Of a DNA stretch of 64,000 nt, positions 8,847-18,148 are shown in pieces. Below the pieces are notes generated by a model, which saw nothing but the letters and a program-made list of their open reading frames with translations, made no database searches and was not told where the DNA came from. Position 1 is the first letter of the stretch. Each line of letters begins with the position of its first letter. The stretch is from JBDRED01 sp043820025 [NCBI: Elusimicrobiota bacterium] (GTDB taxonomy: Bacteria; RUG730; JBDRED01): contig JBDRED010000028.1 in the NCBI GenBank assembly GCA_043820025.1, forward strand, positions 1 through 64,000, read 5' to 3'. The translations under genes and the position numbers were made by a program.

Positions 8847-9815
8847 TCATTTATTCGCTATATTTTCTATTCTCTTTTTCTTTGCGCGAATATGGTCGTT
8901 ATAATATCTTGAAAAAACGTGCTCGCCTTCGTCAGAACTATCCTTAACAAAAAACATTATATCCTCGTTAGACGGATACAACGCCGCTTCTATCGATTTT
9001 TTTCCGGGACTGCAAATAGGCCCCGGCGGCAATCCCATATTAATGTATGTATTATATGGCGACTTGATCTTTAAATCTTTGTTCAATAATCTCTTTTTAT
9101 TATTTCCCAAGATATATCTTATAGTAGCGCATGATTCAATATACCACCGCTTCTTTAGCCTGTTATGAAAAACGGCTGAAACGCGCGCTCTCTCTTCAGG
9201 AATCCGCGCCTCCTTCTCAATAAGCGAAGCCATGATTATCGCTTCCTCTGCGCCAAACTTATATTTTTTACTAAATTTCGAATAATCATAACCATTCAGC
9301 AATGGGCCTATTTCTTTATGAAACTGCCGATTCATTGTGTCTAAAACAATTTTTTCGTCAGATCCGGGATTAAAGTAATATGTTTCCGGATACAGATATC
9401 CTTCAAGATTATTTTCTGTAATGATCTCTTTAAAAACCTCATACCTGCCTATCCCGCGAGCAGATAATCTATCCGCGATCTGGTCAGCGCTAAAGCCTTC
9501 CGGTATAGTTACTTTTATAAGAAAACTCTTACCATATGTCAAGGCATTAACTGCGCTATTAATCGAGAGATTTTTTTTAAGGTTATATACTCCGGCCTGC
9601 AGTCTGCCTTCCACATCTTTAAGCTTTGCCCAGATTTTAAAATACCGCCAATTATTTATAACCGATAAATCTTCCAGCCTCTTGCCTATCTCAGTTGTAT
9701 TCATGCCTTTATCGATTTTAAAGAGCGTTTCTCCCTGAGCGTATTTATCCGCAAACCCAAGAGTTGCTATAAAAAAAACAATACACAATACAACCAAACT
9801 TTTCATCTTGAGCAT
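8847..9815 (-). CDS. mltG: Endolytic peptidoglycan transglycosylase MltG
   Basis: 322 residues. It cuts nascent glycan strands in the periplasm and is thought to end their synthesis. A hydrophobic N-terminus (SLVVLCIVFFIATLGFA) gives membrane targeting. A LysM-like part (residues about 30-100) is followed by IPEGFSADQIADRL and the catalytic region with Glu200 in ASLIEKEA, then the conserved SPYNTYINMGLPPGPICSPG. The length fits the family. It begins directly after the ruvX stop, an arrangement (ruvX-mltG) often seen in bacteria, and reads on into the FecR gene. Confidence 0.94.
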   Translation of the reverse strand: MLKMKSLVVLCIVFFIATLGFADKYAQGETLFKIDKGMNTTEIGKRLEDLSVINNWRYFKIWAKLKDVEGRLQAGVYNLKKNLSINSAVNALTYGKSFLIKVTIPEGFSADQIADRLSARGIGRYEVFKEIITENNLEGYLYPETYYFNPGSDEKIVLDTMNRQFHKEIGPLLNGYDYSKFSKKYKFGAEEAIIMASLIEKEARIPEERARVSAVFHNRLKKRWYIESCATIRYILGNNKKRLLNKDLKIKSPYNTYINMGLPPGPICSPGKKSIEAALYPSNEDIMFFVKDSSDEGEHVFSRYYNDHIRAKKKRIENIANK

Positions 9816-10235
9816 TTATAATTCCTTTGCCCTATCAAGATAGTCTTGCAATATTAAGCAGGCTGCTACTGTATCAATCCTTTGCTTTCTCGACTTTCTT
9901 GAAGAACGTGATTCAATCATTATTGATTCCGCGTTTTTTGTGGTCATTGCTTCGTCTATAAAGTCTATTGGAATATTAAACCGTACTCCAAGATATTTAC
10001 CAAACTCAAGAGCTTCCACTCCTATCTCGCCTAACATTCCGTCACTCTTTTTCGACAGGCCCACAACAACTTTACTTACTTCATACTCTTCTATCAATTG
10101 TCCGATTTTTGCGGCAGATTTTTTTGAGCCCTCATTCTTGATTATTCCTACAGCCTTAGAGATAAGTGCTGTTTCATCGCTCACAGCCACCCCTATTCTT
10201 GCTCTGCCATAATCTATTCCCAAAATTCTAGACAT
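9816..10235 (-). CDS. ruvX: YqgF/RuvX RNase H-fold nuclease
   Basis: 139 residues, standard length. It opens with ILGIDYGRARIGVAVSDE, whose Asp begins the RNase H-like active site; SKVVVGLSKKSDG and the IPIDFIDEAMTT strand carry the other conserved positions. The family matures the 5' end of 16S rRNA in E. coli and was earlier proposed as a Holliday junction resolvase. Its start overlaps the thpR end by 8 bases, so translation is probably coupled. Confidence 0.93.
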   Translation of the reverse strand: MSRILGIDYGRARIGVAVSDETALISKAVGIIKNEGSKKSAAKIGQLIEEYEVSKVVVGLSKKSDGMLGEIGVEALEFGKYLGVRFNIPIDFIDEAMTTKNAESIMIESRSSRKSRKQRIDTVAACLILQDYLDRAKEL

Positions 10236-10794
10236 GATTAACCAGCCCTATTTCTTTATAGATTTTATATACAGGCCCATTTTCCGTCAGAGTACTCTGC
10301 ATAATATCCACAGATGTTATTATTGCCTCGCCTGCAGTCTTGCCTTTCCACTCCTCAGTATTAAAGGAATCATTAATTTTTAGACTATCCTTAACCCTTC
10401 CTAATGTAATATGCGCTTTAAAGGAATGCTCGCTGTCTTCTTTTAAATAGTCTTTGCCTGACATTTGTATTTTCTTAAATAACTCTCTTATTTTGTCCCG
10501 GCCTTCTTGAATCTCCAGCCAGAATAAATGCGGTCTTTTAATATTTGGGAAAATACTCAAACCCTTAATAAGAATCTTAAACGATGTAATATCTTTTATA
10601 TCTCTTTCTAATTTTTGCGAATAATTCTTAACGTCTTCTTCTTGCATATCGCCCAAAAAAAGCATTGTAAGATGAAGATTATTTTCTTCTACCCATTTCA
10701 CCTTTCCGGAAAGAGATTTTTTAAGATCTTCCTGTATTAACCCAATTTTCTTCTTTAGGCCTTCGGGCAGATTCACAGCTGTAAATGTTCTCAT
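10228..10794 (-). CDS. thpR: RNA 2',3'-cyclic phosphodiesterase
   Basis: 188 residues with the two HxTx motifs of the 2H phosphoesterase (LigT/ThpR) family: HLTMLFLGD at about residue 41 and HITLGRVK at about residue 127. The opening MRTFTAVNLPE is typical. It opens 2',3'-cyclic phosphate ends of RNA; an ancestral tRNA-ligase-like activity is also reported for the family. SD AGAGGAG. Lies 12 bases after cinA and overlaps ruvX. Confidence 0.92.
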   Translation of the reverse strand: MRTFTAVNLPEGLKKKIGLIQEDLKKSLSGKVKWVEENNLHLTMLFLGDMQEEDVKNYSQKLERDIKDITSFKILIKGLSIFPNIKRPHLFWLEIQEGRDKIRELFKKIQMSGKDYLKEDSEHSFKAHITLGRVKDSLKINDSFNTEEWKGKTAGEAIITSVDIMQSTLTENGPVYKIYKEIGLVNHV

Positions 10795-10806
10795 AGCAAG
10801 ACTCCT

Positions 10807-12063
10807 CTACGACAAATATCTCCTCAACTTATCCAGACATACAGCTACTGCCCGCTGTTTAATATTCAATCTGTTTCCGGAAAAATTATATTTCCAGACA
10901 TTCTTATAATCGTCAGAATATAATCCGATATACACAAGGCCTACCGGCTTATCCTGCGTTCCGCCTCCGGGGCCTGCTATACCGGTAACAGAAATACCAA
11001 TATCACTGCCGCTTCTTTTTTTAATACCTTCTGCCATTTGCTCGGCAGTCTCTTTGCTCACAGCTCCAAATTTTTCAATTGCAGTTTTATCAACATGTAG
11101 TTCCTTTGTCTTGGATTCATTGGTATACATCACAGCTCCCTCTAAAAAATATATCGAACATCCTGACACATTTGTGATCATGTTGCAAAGTAATCCGCCT
11201 GTGCATGACTCAGCGCAAGCTACAGTCTTTTTCTTTTTTGATAAAAGTTCTCCAACTACTTTTTCAAGCGAATCATCATCCTCGCCAAAAATATCATCCT
11301 TTAACACATCATACATCTCTTTTATTATCTTATTAATCCTACTATTAACCGGCATACTATCATTGCCTTGAACCATGATCTTAACGTCAACATATCCGGG
11401 CCTTGCAAGAATAGCGAATGTAACATCCCCGCCTTCTAATCTTTTTTCGGTATTAATAATCGGCAAAATTAATTCTTCGATCTGAGATTCAGGCTCTCCG
11501 GCTATCTTCAGCGTCTTATACGCTGTTATCTGTCTCTTTGTATGTTCTTTCAAATATGGAATAACCGCTCTTTCCATCATTGTCTCCATCTCATAAGGCG
11601 GGCCGGGTAAAAAAATAATTATTTTTTTCTTATTTTTGTAATTTGTATTTAGTATCATCCCGGGCGCTGTGCCTACGCTGTTAATTATAACATTAGCTCC
11701 CTCAAAAACCTGCGCCATTCGTTTATTATTCTCAGGCATCCTAATCTTCCTATCTGCAAAATATTTTGTAATAGAGTCTAAAACCATCTTATCCGTTATA
11801 AAGTTTACTCCTAATACCTTTCCTGCTATATCACGAGTAATATCATCAAAAGTAGGGCCTAAGCCGCCTGTTATTATTATTAAATCCGATTCTGAGAATG
11901 CTGCGCTAAAAATATTCTCTAAAGCAGTTTCATCGTCAACAACCGACACATGCCGCCATGGGAATATCCCTATTGAGGAAAGTTTTTCAGAAATGTATGC
12001 GTTATTCGTATTAATATGCCCGCGGAGAAGCTCTGTTCCAATACAGAGAATTTCTGTTTTCAT
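10807..12063 (-). CDS. cinA: CinA-like protein with nicotinamide-nucleotide amidase domain
   Basis: 418 residues in two domains. The N-terminal MoCF/molybdopterin-binding-like domain (1-170) has IGTELLRGHINTNNAYI and ITGGLGPTFDDITRD; in characterised members it acts as ADP-ribose/NMN pyrophosphatase. The C-terminal CinA domain (about 260-418) has ACAESCTGGLLCNMITNVSG and GIAGPGGGTQDKPVGLVYIG, the pattern of PncC, which deamidates NMN. Full length for the family. SD AAAAAGGAGGG. A TATAAT (12096-12091) lies between the glnN terminator and this gene, so it probably starts the cinA-thpR-ruvX-mltG-FecR transcript. Confidence 0.94.
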   Translation of the reverse strand: MKTEILCIGTELLRGHINTNNAYISEKLSSIGIFPWRHVSVVDDETALENIFSAAFSESDLIIITGGLGPTFDDITRDIAGKVLGVNFITDKMVLDSITKYFADRKIRMPENNKRMAQVFEGANVIINSVGTAPGMILNTNYKNKKKIIIFLPGPPYEMETMMERAVIPYLKEHTKRQITAYKTLKIAGEPESQIEELILPIINTEKRLEGGDVTFAILARPGYVDVKIMVQGNDSMPVNSRINKIIKEMYDVLKDDIFGEDDDSLEKVVGELLSKKKKTVACAESCTGGLLCNMITNVSGCSIYFLEGAVMYTNESKTKELHVDKTAIEKFGAVSKETAEQMAEGIKKRSGSDIGISVTGIAGPGGGTQDKPVGLVYIGLYSDDYKNVWKYNFSGNRLNIKQRAVAVCLDKLRRYLS

Positions 12064-12096
12064 GCGCCCTCCTTTTTATTATTGTATTATATTATA

Positions 12097-12136
12097 AAAA
12101 AAAGCGGGGATGCAAGTTTTTACTCGCATCCCCGCT
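12097..12136 (-). terminator. Intrinsic terminator after glutamine synthetase
   Basis: An 11-bp perfect stem, AGCGGGGATGC (12126-12136 read on the minus strand) with GCATCCCCGCT (12103-12113), 12-nt loop, followed on the minus strand by an unbroken T8 run. It lies 26 bases past the glnN stop. Confidence 0.92.
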
Positions 12137-12161
12137 GATTCGCGAACATCTTTATGTCAAA

Positions 12162-14285
12162 TTACAGTTTTGTCAGAAGATCCTGATAAGAAGCAAGCGG
12201 CCAATATTCCTTCGAAACCAGCCTCTCGGCAAAATCAATCGATTCTCTTAATTTCAAAAGCGCGTCAGTACCCTTTTCTGCGTAAGCGTGCGCCTGTTTA
12301 AACATATCTCCTTCCTTTTCAATAACAGCTAGAATTCTACTCATATTATCCACACCCTTTTTAATTGTGCTGTAAAATTTTGCTAATGCCTCTACATCCT
12401 CTCTTAATCCGTCTCCATCAGCCTGTAATTCTGTTATAAGCTTAAGAGCGTCTGATTTTTCCTTCAACTCCTTCACAATAGCCGGCAGAATCATTGTCTT
12501 TGCAATATCAATTGCCGTTTTATACTCTATCTCCTTTAGCTTATTATACGCTTCAAGTTTTATTTCAATCTTTGAATGCACCTCTCTCTCAGTCAATATG
12601 CCGTAATCTTCAAAAAGTTTTATTGAATCCTTTTCTAACATTAATTCAAGAGCTTGAGGCGTGTTCTTTTTATTTGGAAGCCCGCGTTTCTCAGCTTCCT
12701 TATGCCATGCTGTATCATAATTGTTACCTTCAAACCTCACGCTTTTTGTTTCCTTAATCACTTCCTTTAATATCTCCAGCGCTGCTGTCTTATTATCTCT
12801 TGATTTCATCTTTGATATTCTTTTTCTTATTTCATCATAACCATAGGCTACCATAAGATTTACGATTACAGCAGGTTCAGCGCAGTTCTGGCTTGAACCT
12901 ACTGCTCTAAACTCAAATTTATTGCCTGTAAACGCTACAGGCGATGTTCTATTTCTATCTGAATAATCCTTTGCAACTTTTGGAAGGTTTTGAATACCAA
13001 CTGAAATCTCAGCTACCTTTTTTTCCGTCATTTTTGCTGTTCCTTCAATCTGATTCATAATTTCGTCTAAATATTCGCCTAAATACACTGACATAATTGC
13101 AGGAGGAGCCTCATTTGCGCCAAGCCTGTGATCATTACCTGCGTCTGCCACGCTCGCTCTTAAAATGCCGCCAAATTTTTTAACTCCCAAAAGCACTGCT
13201 CCTATTGTCATAAGAAAACTAATGTTTTTAAGTGGCGATTTTGATGGTTCCAAATAATTAGCGCCTGTATTATCTCCTAATGACCAGTTAAAATGTTTCC
13301 CTGAACCATTAACGCCCGCTAAAGGCTTTTCATGCAGAACAGCGACTAACCCATGGCTGTCAGCAACCTCTTTAATAATATTCATTAACTGAAGATTATT
13401 ATCAATCGCTAAGTTTGCCTCTTGATACAGCGGCGCAACCTCAAACTGGTTTGGAGAAACTTCATTATGCCTGGTCTTTGAGGGAATTCCTCTTCTATAC
13501 AATTCCATATCAAGGTCTTCCATAAACTTTAACACCTTATCTTTTATAGCGCCAAAATAATGATCTTCCATCTGCTGTCCTTTTGCAGGCGCTGCGCCAA
13601 AAAGTGTTCTGCCGCATATAGCAAGGTCAGGCCTTGATTCAAATAATTTTTTTGAGAATAGAAAATATTCCTGTTCAGGCCCTGCAAATACCTTTATTCT
13701 CTTTGCAGTCCTATTCCCAAGAACTCTCTGTAACGCAATCGCAGAATCGCTTAACGCTTTTTTTGAGCGCAGGAATGGCGTCTTAAGATCTAGCACATTC
13801 CCTGTCCATGATAAAAACACAGACGGTATAACCAGTGTCTTTGTGCCTTCAGCCTCTATAAGAAACGCAGGCGATGTAGGATCCCACGCTGTATATCCGC
13901 GCGCTTCAAAGGTCGTTCTCATTCCGCCTGATGGGAATGACGACGCGTCAGGCTCAGACTGAATAAGCTGAGAAGCTGAAAATCTCTCAATGATATTCCC
14001 ATTTTCGTCATAGCTGATAAACGAATCGTGTTTTTCTGCTGTGCCTCCTCTTTGCGGCTGAAACCAATGTGTAAAGTGCGTAGCTCCGTTTCCAATAGCC
14101 CATTCTTTCATCGCGTGCGCCACGTCATCCGCAATAGATTGATCCAGAGGATCGCCATAATCAATTGTCGCGAGAAGCTTTGTATAAACTTCTTTGCTTA
14201 ACTTCTTACGCATTACATCTTTATTAAATGTTAATTCTCCATAAATTTCTGTAACTCTTCCCATCTTCATACTCCTTTTGGACAT
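12162..14285 (-). CDS. glnN: Glutamine synthetase type III
   Basis: 707 residues, the size of GSIII (GSI and GSII are 350-470). The N-terminal region has THWFQPQRGGTAEKHDSF, and the catalytic part has FAGPEQEYFLF, PSKTRHNEVSPNQFEVAP and GSGKHFNWSLG, all GSIII hallmarks. It joins ammonium to glutamate with ATP in the cytoplasm. No glnB, glnK or amt is near. The start at 14285 has AAGGA 13 bases away; an alternative ATG at 14264 (beginning MGRVTEIYGE) has AGGAG at 7 bases and may be the true start. It has its own promoter candidate and a strong terminator, so it is likely monocistronic. Confidence 0.96.
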   Translation of the reverse strand: MSKRSMKMGRVTEIYGELTFNKDVMRKKLSKEVYTKLLATIDYGDPLDQSIADDVAHAMKEWAIGNGATHFTHWFQPQRGGTAEKHDSFISYDENGNIIERFSASQLIQSEPDASSFPSGGMRTTFEARGYTAWDPTSPAFLIEAEGTKTLVIPSVFLSWTGNVLDLKTPFLRSKKALSDSAIALQRVLGNRTAKRIKVFAGPEQEYFLFSKKLFESRPDLAICGRTLFGAAPAKGQQMEDHYFGAIKDKVLKFMEDLDMELYRRGIPSKTRHNEVSPNQFEVAPLYQEANLAIDNNLQLMNIIKEVADSHGLVAVLHEKPLAGVNGSGKHFNWSLGDNTGANYLEPSKSPLKNISFLMTIGAVLLGVKKFGGILRASVADAGNDHRLGANEAPPAIMSVYLGEYLDEIMNQIEGTAKMTEKKVAEISVGIQNLPKVAKDYSDRNRTSPVAFTGNKFEFRAVGSSQNCAEPAVIVNLMVAYGYDEIRKRISKMKSRDNKTAALEILKEVIKETKSVRFEGNNYDTAWHKEAEKRGLPNKKNTPQALELMLEKDSIKLFEDYGILTEREVHSKIEIKLEAYNKLKEIEYKTAIDIAKTMILPAIVKELKEKSDALKLITELQADGDGLREDVEALAKFYSTIKKGVDNMSRILAVIEKEGDMFKQAHAYAEKGTDALLKLRESIDFAERLVSKEYWPLASYQDLLTKL

Positions 14286-14392
14286 CTATATGTGTCCTTA
14301 AAAAATTGTTAATTTTATTAAACATCATTGGGAAAGTCGTCTTTGACATAAGCTAACGGTATGTTTACTCCAATGGAAACATATTTAAATAT

Positions 14393-14421
14393 TTTTTACA
14401 ATAAACATATCCCATTGTCAA
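14393..14421 (-). promoter_or_regulatory. Candidate promoter for glutamine synthetase
   Basis: Consensus TTGACA (14421-14416), 17-bp spacer, TAAAAA (14398-14393). Two copies of AAACATAT (14378-14385 and 14403-14410 on the plus strand) and outer CAATGG/CCATTG arms surround the -10, which could be an operator; that is inference. The rest of the 272-base gap (14286-14557) shows nothing I can name. Confidence 0.45.
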
Positions 14422-14557
14422 GGTATTTTTAGGAAATTTAATACATTTTACGTATTTAACCTATACTATTTGCTGTTTTTCTGTATTTTAAAGGCTAATT
14501 ATTGTTATTTTGCGTTATTTTTATTGTTTTAGCTAATCATAACACTTTGATACAAGA

Positions 14558-15772
14558 TCAATCATTGCCTTTAGACTTTTTAATGGCCTTTTTAACAGAA
14601 CCTTTACTTTTAATCAATTCATTATACAAGTCAATATGACTTTTGGCCATAATTTCCTTTGTATAATGCGTGCGGACCGTTTGACGCGCAGTTCTGCCAA
14701 TACGTTCTTTATTACCGTCTTCCGCTAACAATCTTATTATATTTAAGGCAAGCGCTTCGTAATCCTTTAACTTTATAACATAACCATCAATATCATTTCG
14801 TATTATTTCAGGCATGCCGCCTACATTTGTTACGATCATAGGCTTTGAAGAGGCCATGGCCTCAAGCATAGTAAGGCCAAATGGTTCCTGACTGCTGGAT
14901 GGATAGATACAAACTTCAGCCGCATTATATAATTCCGGCATTTCTTCTAAAGCATAACTATTAATATACACATGCTCTTTAAGTTTAAAAATATTTACAA
15001 GGTCTACCATATACGCTATATCCCGTTCTTGCGATGACCCCCAATCAATAATATTTTTACTGCCGGCAAGAACAAGCAATGCTTCGGGAATACGTTCCCG
15101 CACCAGATTCATAGCCTTTATAGCTACGTCGCATCCTTTTGCAAGCCCCATGCGCGCCGGATGAAATATCACTCTTCTGTTTTTTAGCTCCGGATATTTT
15201 TTTAGCACCCTGTCTACAGGCAATCCCGGCTTATAAACATCTACATCTACTCCATGGTGAATTGTAGTTATATTATACTCAGGGTAACCAATACCCATAA
15301 TCTCCTTTTTAATGTAATGACTCACTGCGATTATGTGATCCCAGCCTGTATCTCTGGTTAAACTCAAAAACTGAATATCATCCCAAACATTATGCGCTGT
15401 TAAAATCAATGGAATACCCATCTTATTCGCATATTTTTTTAGAAGGCGCGAGTGCACACGGCTAAAATAATGCATATTATGCGCATGAATAATATCCGGC
15501 TTTGCAGAATCAAAAAATGCGTCATATAGAGTAGTCAGAGGTTCCTCCAATGACTCTAAACCTCTTTTTGCAAGCCAGTTAAGATCAAAGAGAGGGCTCC
15601 TATGAATATCTGCGCCTTTGAATCTATCCCTGACTTTCTTTTTTTCAAATGAACCGGTTAATAAACTAACATTATTACCGTTCTTTACCAATTCCGGAAG
15701 AATAATTGTCAGGTGTGTTTCCACTCCTCCAATTACCGGCGGAAATCCCCAATGCAAATGCGCAATATTCAT
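14558..15772 (-). CDS. GT4-family glycosyltransferase
   Basis: 404 residues with the GT-B fold pattern: the opening MNIAHLHWGFPPVIGGVETH contains the GGVE loop of GT4 enzymes; VIFHPARMGLAKGCDVAIKA is the start of the nucleotide-sugar half; PSSSQEPFGLTMLEAMA carries the EX7E motif (about residue 296). Lysine-rich tail. The acceptor cannot be predicted. It is followed upstream in the same direction by a GH65 phosphorylase and a beta-phosphoglucomutase, so an alpha-glucoside such as trehalose, kojibiose or a compatible solute is a reasonable guess. SD AGGAGGAGAA. Confidence 0.85.
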   Translation of the reverse strand: MNIAHLHWGFPPVIGGVETHLTIILPELVKNGNNVSLLTGSFEKKKVRDRFKGADIHRSPLFDLNWLAKRGLESLEEPLTTLYDAFFDSAKPDIIHAHNMHYFSRVHSRLLKKYANKMGIPLILTAHNVWDDIQFLSLTRDTGWDHIIAVSHYIKKEIMGIGYPEYNITTIHHGVDVDVYKPGLPVDRVLKKYPELKNRRVIFHPARMGLAKGCDVAIKAMNLVRERIPEALLVLAGSKNIIDWGSSQERDIAYMVDLVNIFKLKEHVYINSYALEEMPELYNAAEVCIYPSSSQEPFGLTMLEAMASSKPMIVTNVGGMPEIIRNDIDGYVIKLKDYEALALNIIRLLAEDGNKERIGRTARQTVRTHYTKEIMAKSHIDLYNELIKSKGSVKKAIKKSKGND

Positions 15773-15831
15773 CTAATTCTCCTCCTATATTCGTTCGCAT
15801 AACGCGCGCCTCGAATAACTGAATATTCTGA

Positions 15832-18147
15832 TTATTTATTTTTATTATTTAAAGATACTAATACTGTTTCATTAACCGGAACTTTGTGTTCTTTGTCAAA
15901 GACCTTGATTCGAATTTGTTTTGTCCTGTATGCAGATACCGCGTAAAACTGTATTGTTTTATCCGTTATGGTAAATCTTATTTTATATCCGCGCCATATT
16001 ACCTGAAATGACATTCCCGGCAGAAACTTTGGTAATCGAGGATTGCATATTATACTATCTCCAACAAAACGCAGGCCTGCAAAGCCATGCACAAATATCT
16101 GCCATGCGCCGCCCAATGAAGCCGCGTGTATGCCGTGATCTGTATTATTATAAATATTTTTTAAATCGGCTAAAAGTGATACATGAAAGTACATTTCAGT
16201 ATCATCATGCTCGCTAATTTCATTAGAAATAATGGAATGCACACATACGCTTAATGACGATCTATGCAGTGTCCGCCTTTCATAAAACAAATAATTTTTA
16301 CGCGTTTCTGAATAAGTAAACTCCTCGGGAAATAGATACAAGAGCATTAACACGTCAGACTGCTTCACAAATTGCGTCTTTTGCAAATGTTCTGATTGAG
16401 TTTTTATAGAATCGCCGGGCATAGAATATTCTCCCTGTCTCGGAGGAGAAGGACATTTTTCCAAATCAAAAAAACCTTCAAACTGTTCTATAATCCCGGT
16501 CTTAGAAACAGGAAAGTATATTTGCTCTCCAATTTTTTCCCAAGCGCTTACCTCATTATCCGTTAAAATGAGCTTCTTTTTTAAATTATCAACGGTTCTT
16601 TTATATCTAGCGCTGAATTCTTTATACAATTGCGCAGCCTTTTTTAAATTCCATCCGGCCATATAATTAGTAAACGCGTTATTATTAACGTTTTCATGAA
16701 ATTCATCAGGCCCTATGACATTTTTTATTTCATAATATTTTTTCTTTTTATTATACTCAACCCTGCTCGCCCAGAACCTGGCAGTTTCACAAAGCAGTTC
16801 AAACCCGTGTTCAAGCATAAAGATATCATCGCGCGTTGCGTCATAATAGAGAACAACAGCATAAGAAATATCAGCTGTGATATGATGTTCGAGCTTGCCG
16901 GTCTCAACCTTGCCAATAGAGCCATCGCGTTTTTTATACCAGGCAGGCGTTGCCTCTTCGCCTGTATCAGCGGATTCCCAAGGGAACATAGCGCCTTTAT
17001 AAGAATTTAATTTAGCGTTTGCGCGCGCTGAATTGAGGCGGTTAATTCTGTACATCAAGAAATTTTTTGCTAACTCCGGATCTGTATATACAAAAAACGG
17101 CAGAATGAATATTTCAGTATCCCAAAAAACATGCCCTCTATATCCTTCTCCTGATAATGTCTTTGCTCCTATACTCACATCCTTTGTGTGTTTGTCGGAA
17201 GCTATCAATAAATGATAAAGGTTAAATCTAAGCGCGCGCAAAATATCAACCCTGTTTTTTATATCAATATCAGCCATTTCCCATCTATATAACCACGCCT
17301 TCCTATGTTCATCTATAAGCCCGCGAAAACTCTTAGGCACCGCTTTATTTAATATATTGATTGTTTTCTTTTTAATTGTAGCCGGAGTCGCCTCCAGGGA
17401 TGTGCAGAAAGAAAAGAATTTTGTAAGATGTAATGTCTGTCCTTTTTTGATTTTTAAATTATATGTAGCCCGTCTTGGAGCAAAATATCCGCGCTTTCCC
17501 TTTTTAATCTTTAACTGGCTCGCGAAAGCAATATATGTTTCCTTTTCAAGCGTCTTAACGCATAGATAATCAATCTTCCCCTTTTTTGCCACATCAGTTA
17601 TGTGGAAATGTTTTTTATCTCCTTCGGTTATTAAGCCTTTATTTGTTACTGATGTATCAACAGAGCTTTCTATTGAAAAAACCGCATCTTCGTCAATAGG
17701 AGTGACAGACACGCGCATAACAGCAATATTTTTATTATGCATACTGAAAAAGCGCTGGGATTTATAATCAAACCTTTTTTTTCTGCTGCTTGAATAAACT
17801 GTATGGCGGTTTAATGTTCCTGCCCTCATATCAAGAAATCTTTTATGTTCAAGAACATCCATAGTTCCAACGCCAAGACGTTCTCCTCTTACCATAATAT
17901 TGAAATCTATTGGATTTGGAGCATTAATTAATTCTGTCACCTGCGCGCCTGTAGACTCGAAAAGGCCTGCAAAGAATGTGCCCGGGTCTGACCCTTGAGG
18001 CAATTCTTCTAATATTCCTCTACTGCATATATATCCATTACCAAGAGTAAATTGTGATTCCCGCGCCCCCTGCAATAAAGGGTCCCATCCATTTTCAATA
18101 ATTATCCATGAATAGTCCGATATATACGGATCAAATTTTTGAGACAT
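15832..18147 (-). CDS. GH65 alpha-glucobiose phosphorylase
   Basis: 771 residues, normal for GH65. The central (alpha/alpha)6 barrel has GYRGHVFWDTEIFILPFF, YKGAMFPWESADTGEE and the catalytic acid region IGPDEFHENVNNNAFTN with its Glu near residue 481. GIHAASLGGAW (about residue 690) is the phosphate-side loop, which favours a phosphorylase over a hydrolase. Members split trehalose, maltose, kojibiose or nigerose to beta-glucose-1-phosphate and glucose; sequence alone does not fix which. The beta-phosphoglucomutase one base upstream would convert that product to glucose-6-phosphate, a classic pairing. No signal peptide, so cytoplasmic. Confidence 0.92.
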   Translation of the reverse strand: MSQKFDPYISDYSWIIIENGWDPLLQGARESQFTLGNGYICSRGILEELPQGSDPGTFFAGLFESTGAQVTELINAPNPIDFNIMVRGERLGVGTMDVLEHKRFLDMRAGTLNRHTVYSSSRKKRFDYKSQRFFSMHNKNIAVMRVSVTPIDEDAVFSIESSVDTSVTNKGLITEGDKKHFHITDVAKKGKIDYLCVKTLEKETYIAFASQLKIKKGKRGYFAPRRATYNLKIKKGQTLHLTKFFSFCTSLEATPATIKKKTINILNKAVPKSFRGLIDEHRKAWLYRWEMADIDIKNRVDILRALRFNLYHLLIASDKHTKDVSIGAKTLSGEGYRGHVFWDTEIFILPFFVYTDPELAKNFLMYRINRLNSARANAKLNSYKGAMFPWESADTGEEATPAWYKKRDGSIGKVETGKLEHHITADISYAVVLYYDATRDDIFMLEHGFELLCETARFWASRVEYNKKKKYYEIKNVIGPDEFHENVNNNAFTNYMAGWNLKKAAQLYKEFSARYKRTVDNLKKKLILTDNEVSAWEKIGEQIYFPVSKTGIIEQFEGFFDLEKCPSPPRQGEYSMPGDSIKTQSEHLQKTQFVKQSDVLMLLYLFPEEFTYSETRKNYLFYERRTLHRSSLSVCVHSIISNEISEHDDTEMYFHVSLLADLKNIYNNTDHGIHAASLGGAWQIFVHGFAGLRFVGDSIICNPRLPKFLPGMSFQVIWRGYKIRFTITDKTIQFYAVSAYRTKQIRIKVFDKEHKVPVNETVLVSLNNKNK

Positions 18148-18148
18148 T

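Noticed and set aside
14343-14348. TTGACA on the plus strand before glnN
   Set aside because: No gene follows on the plus strand within reach and no -10 of quality; the minus-strand TTGACA at 14421 is the useful one.
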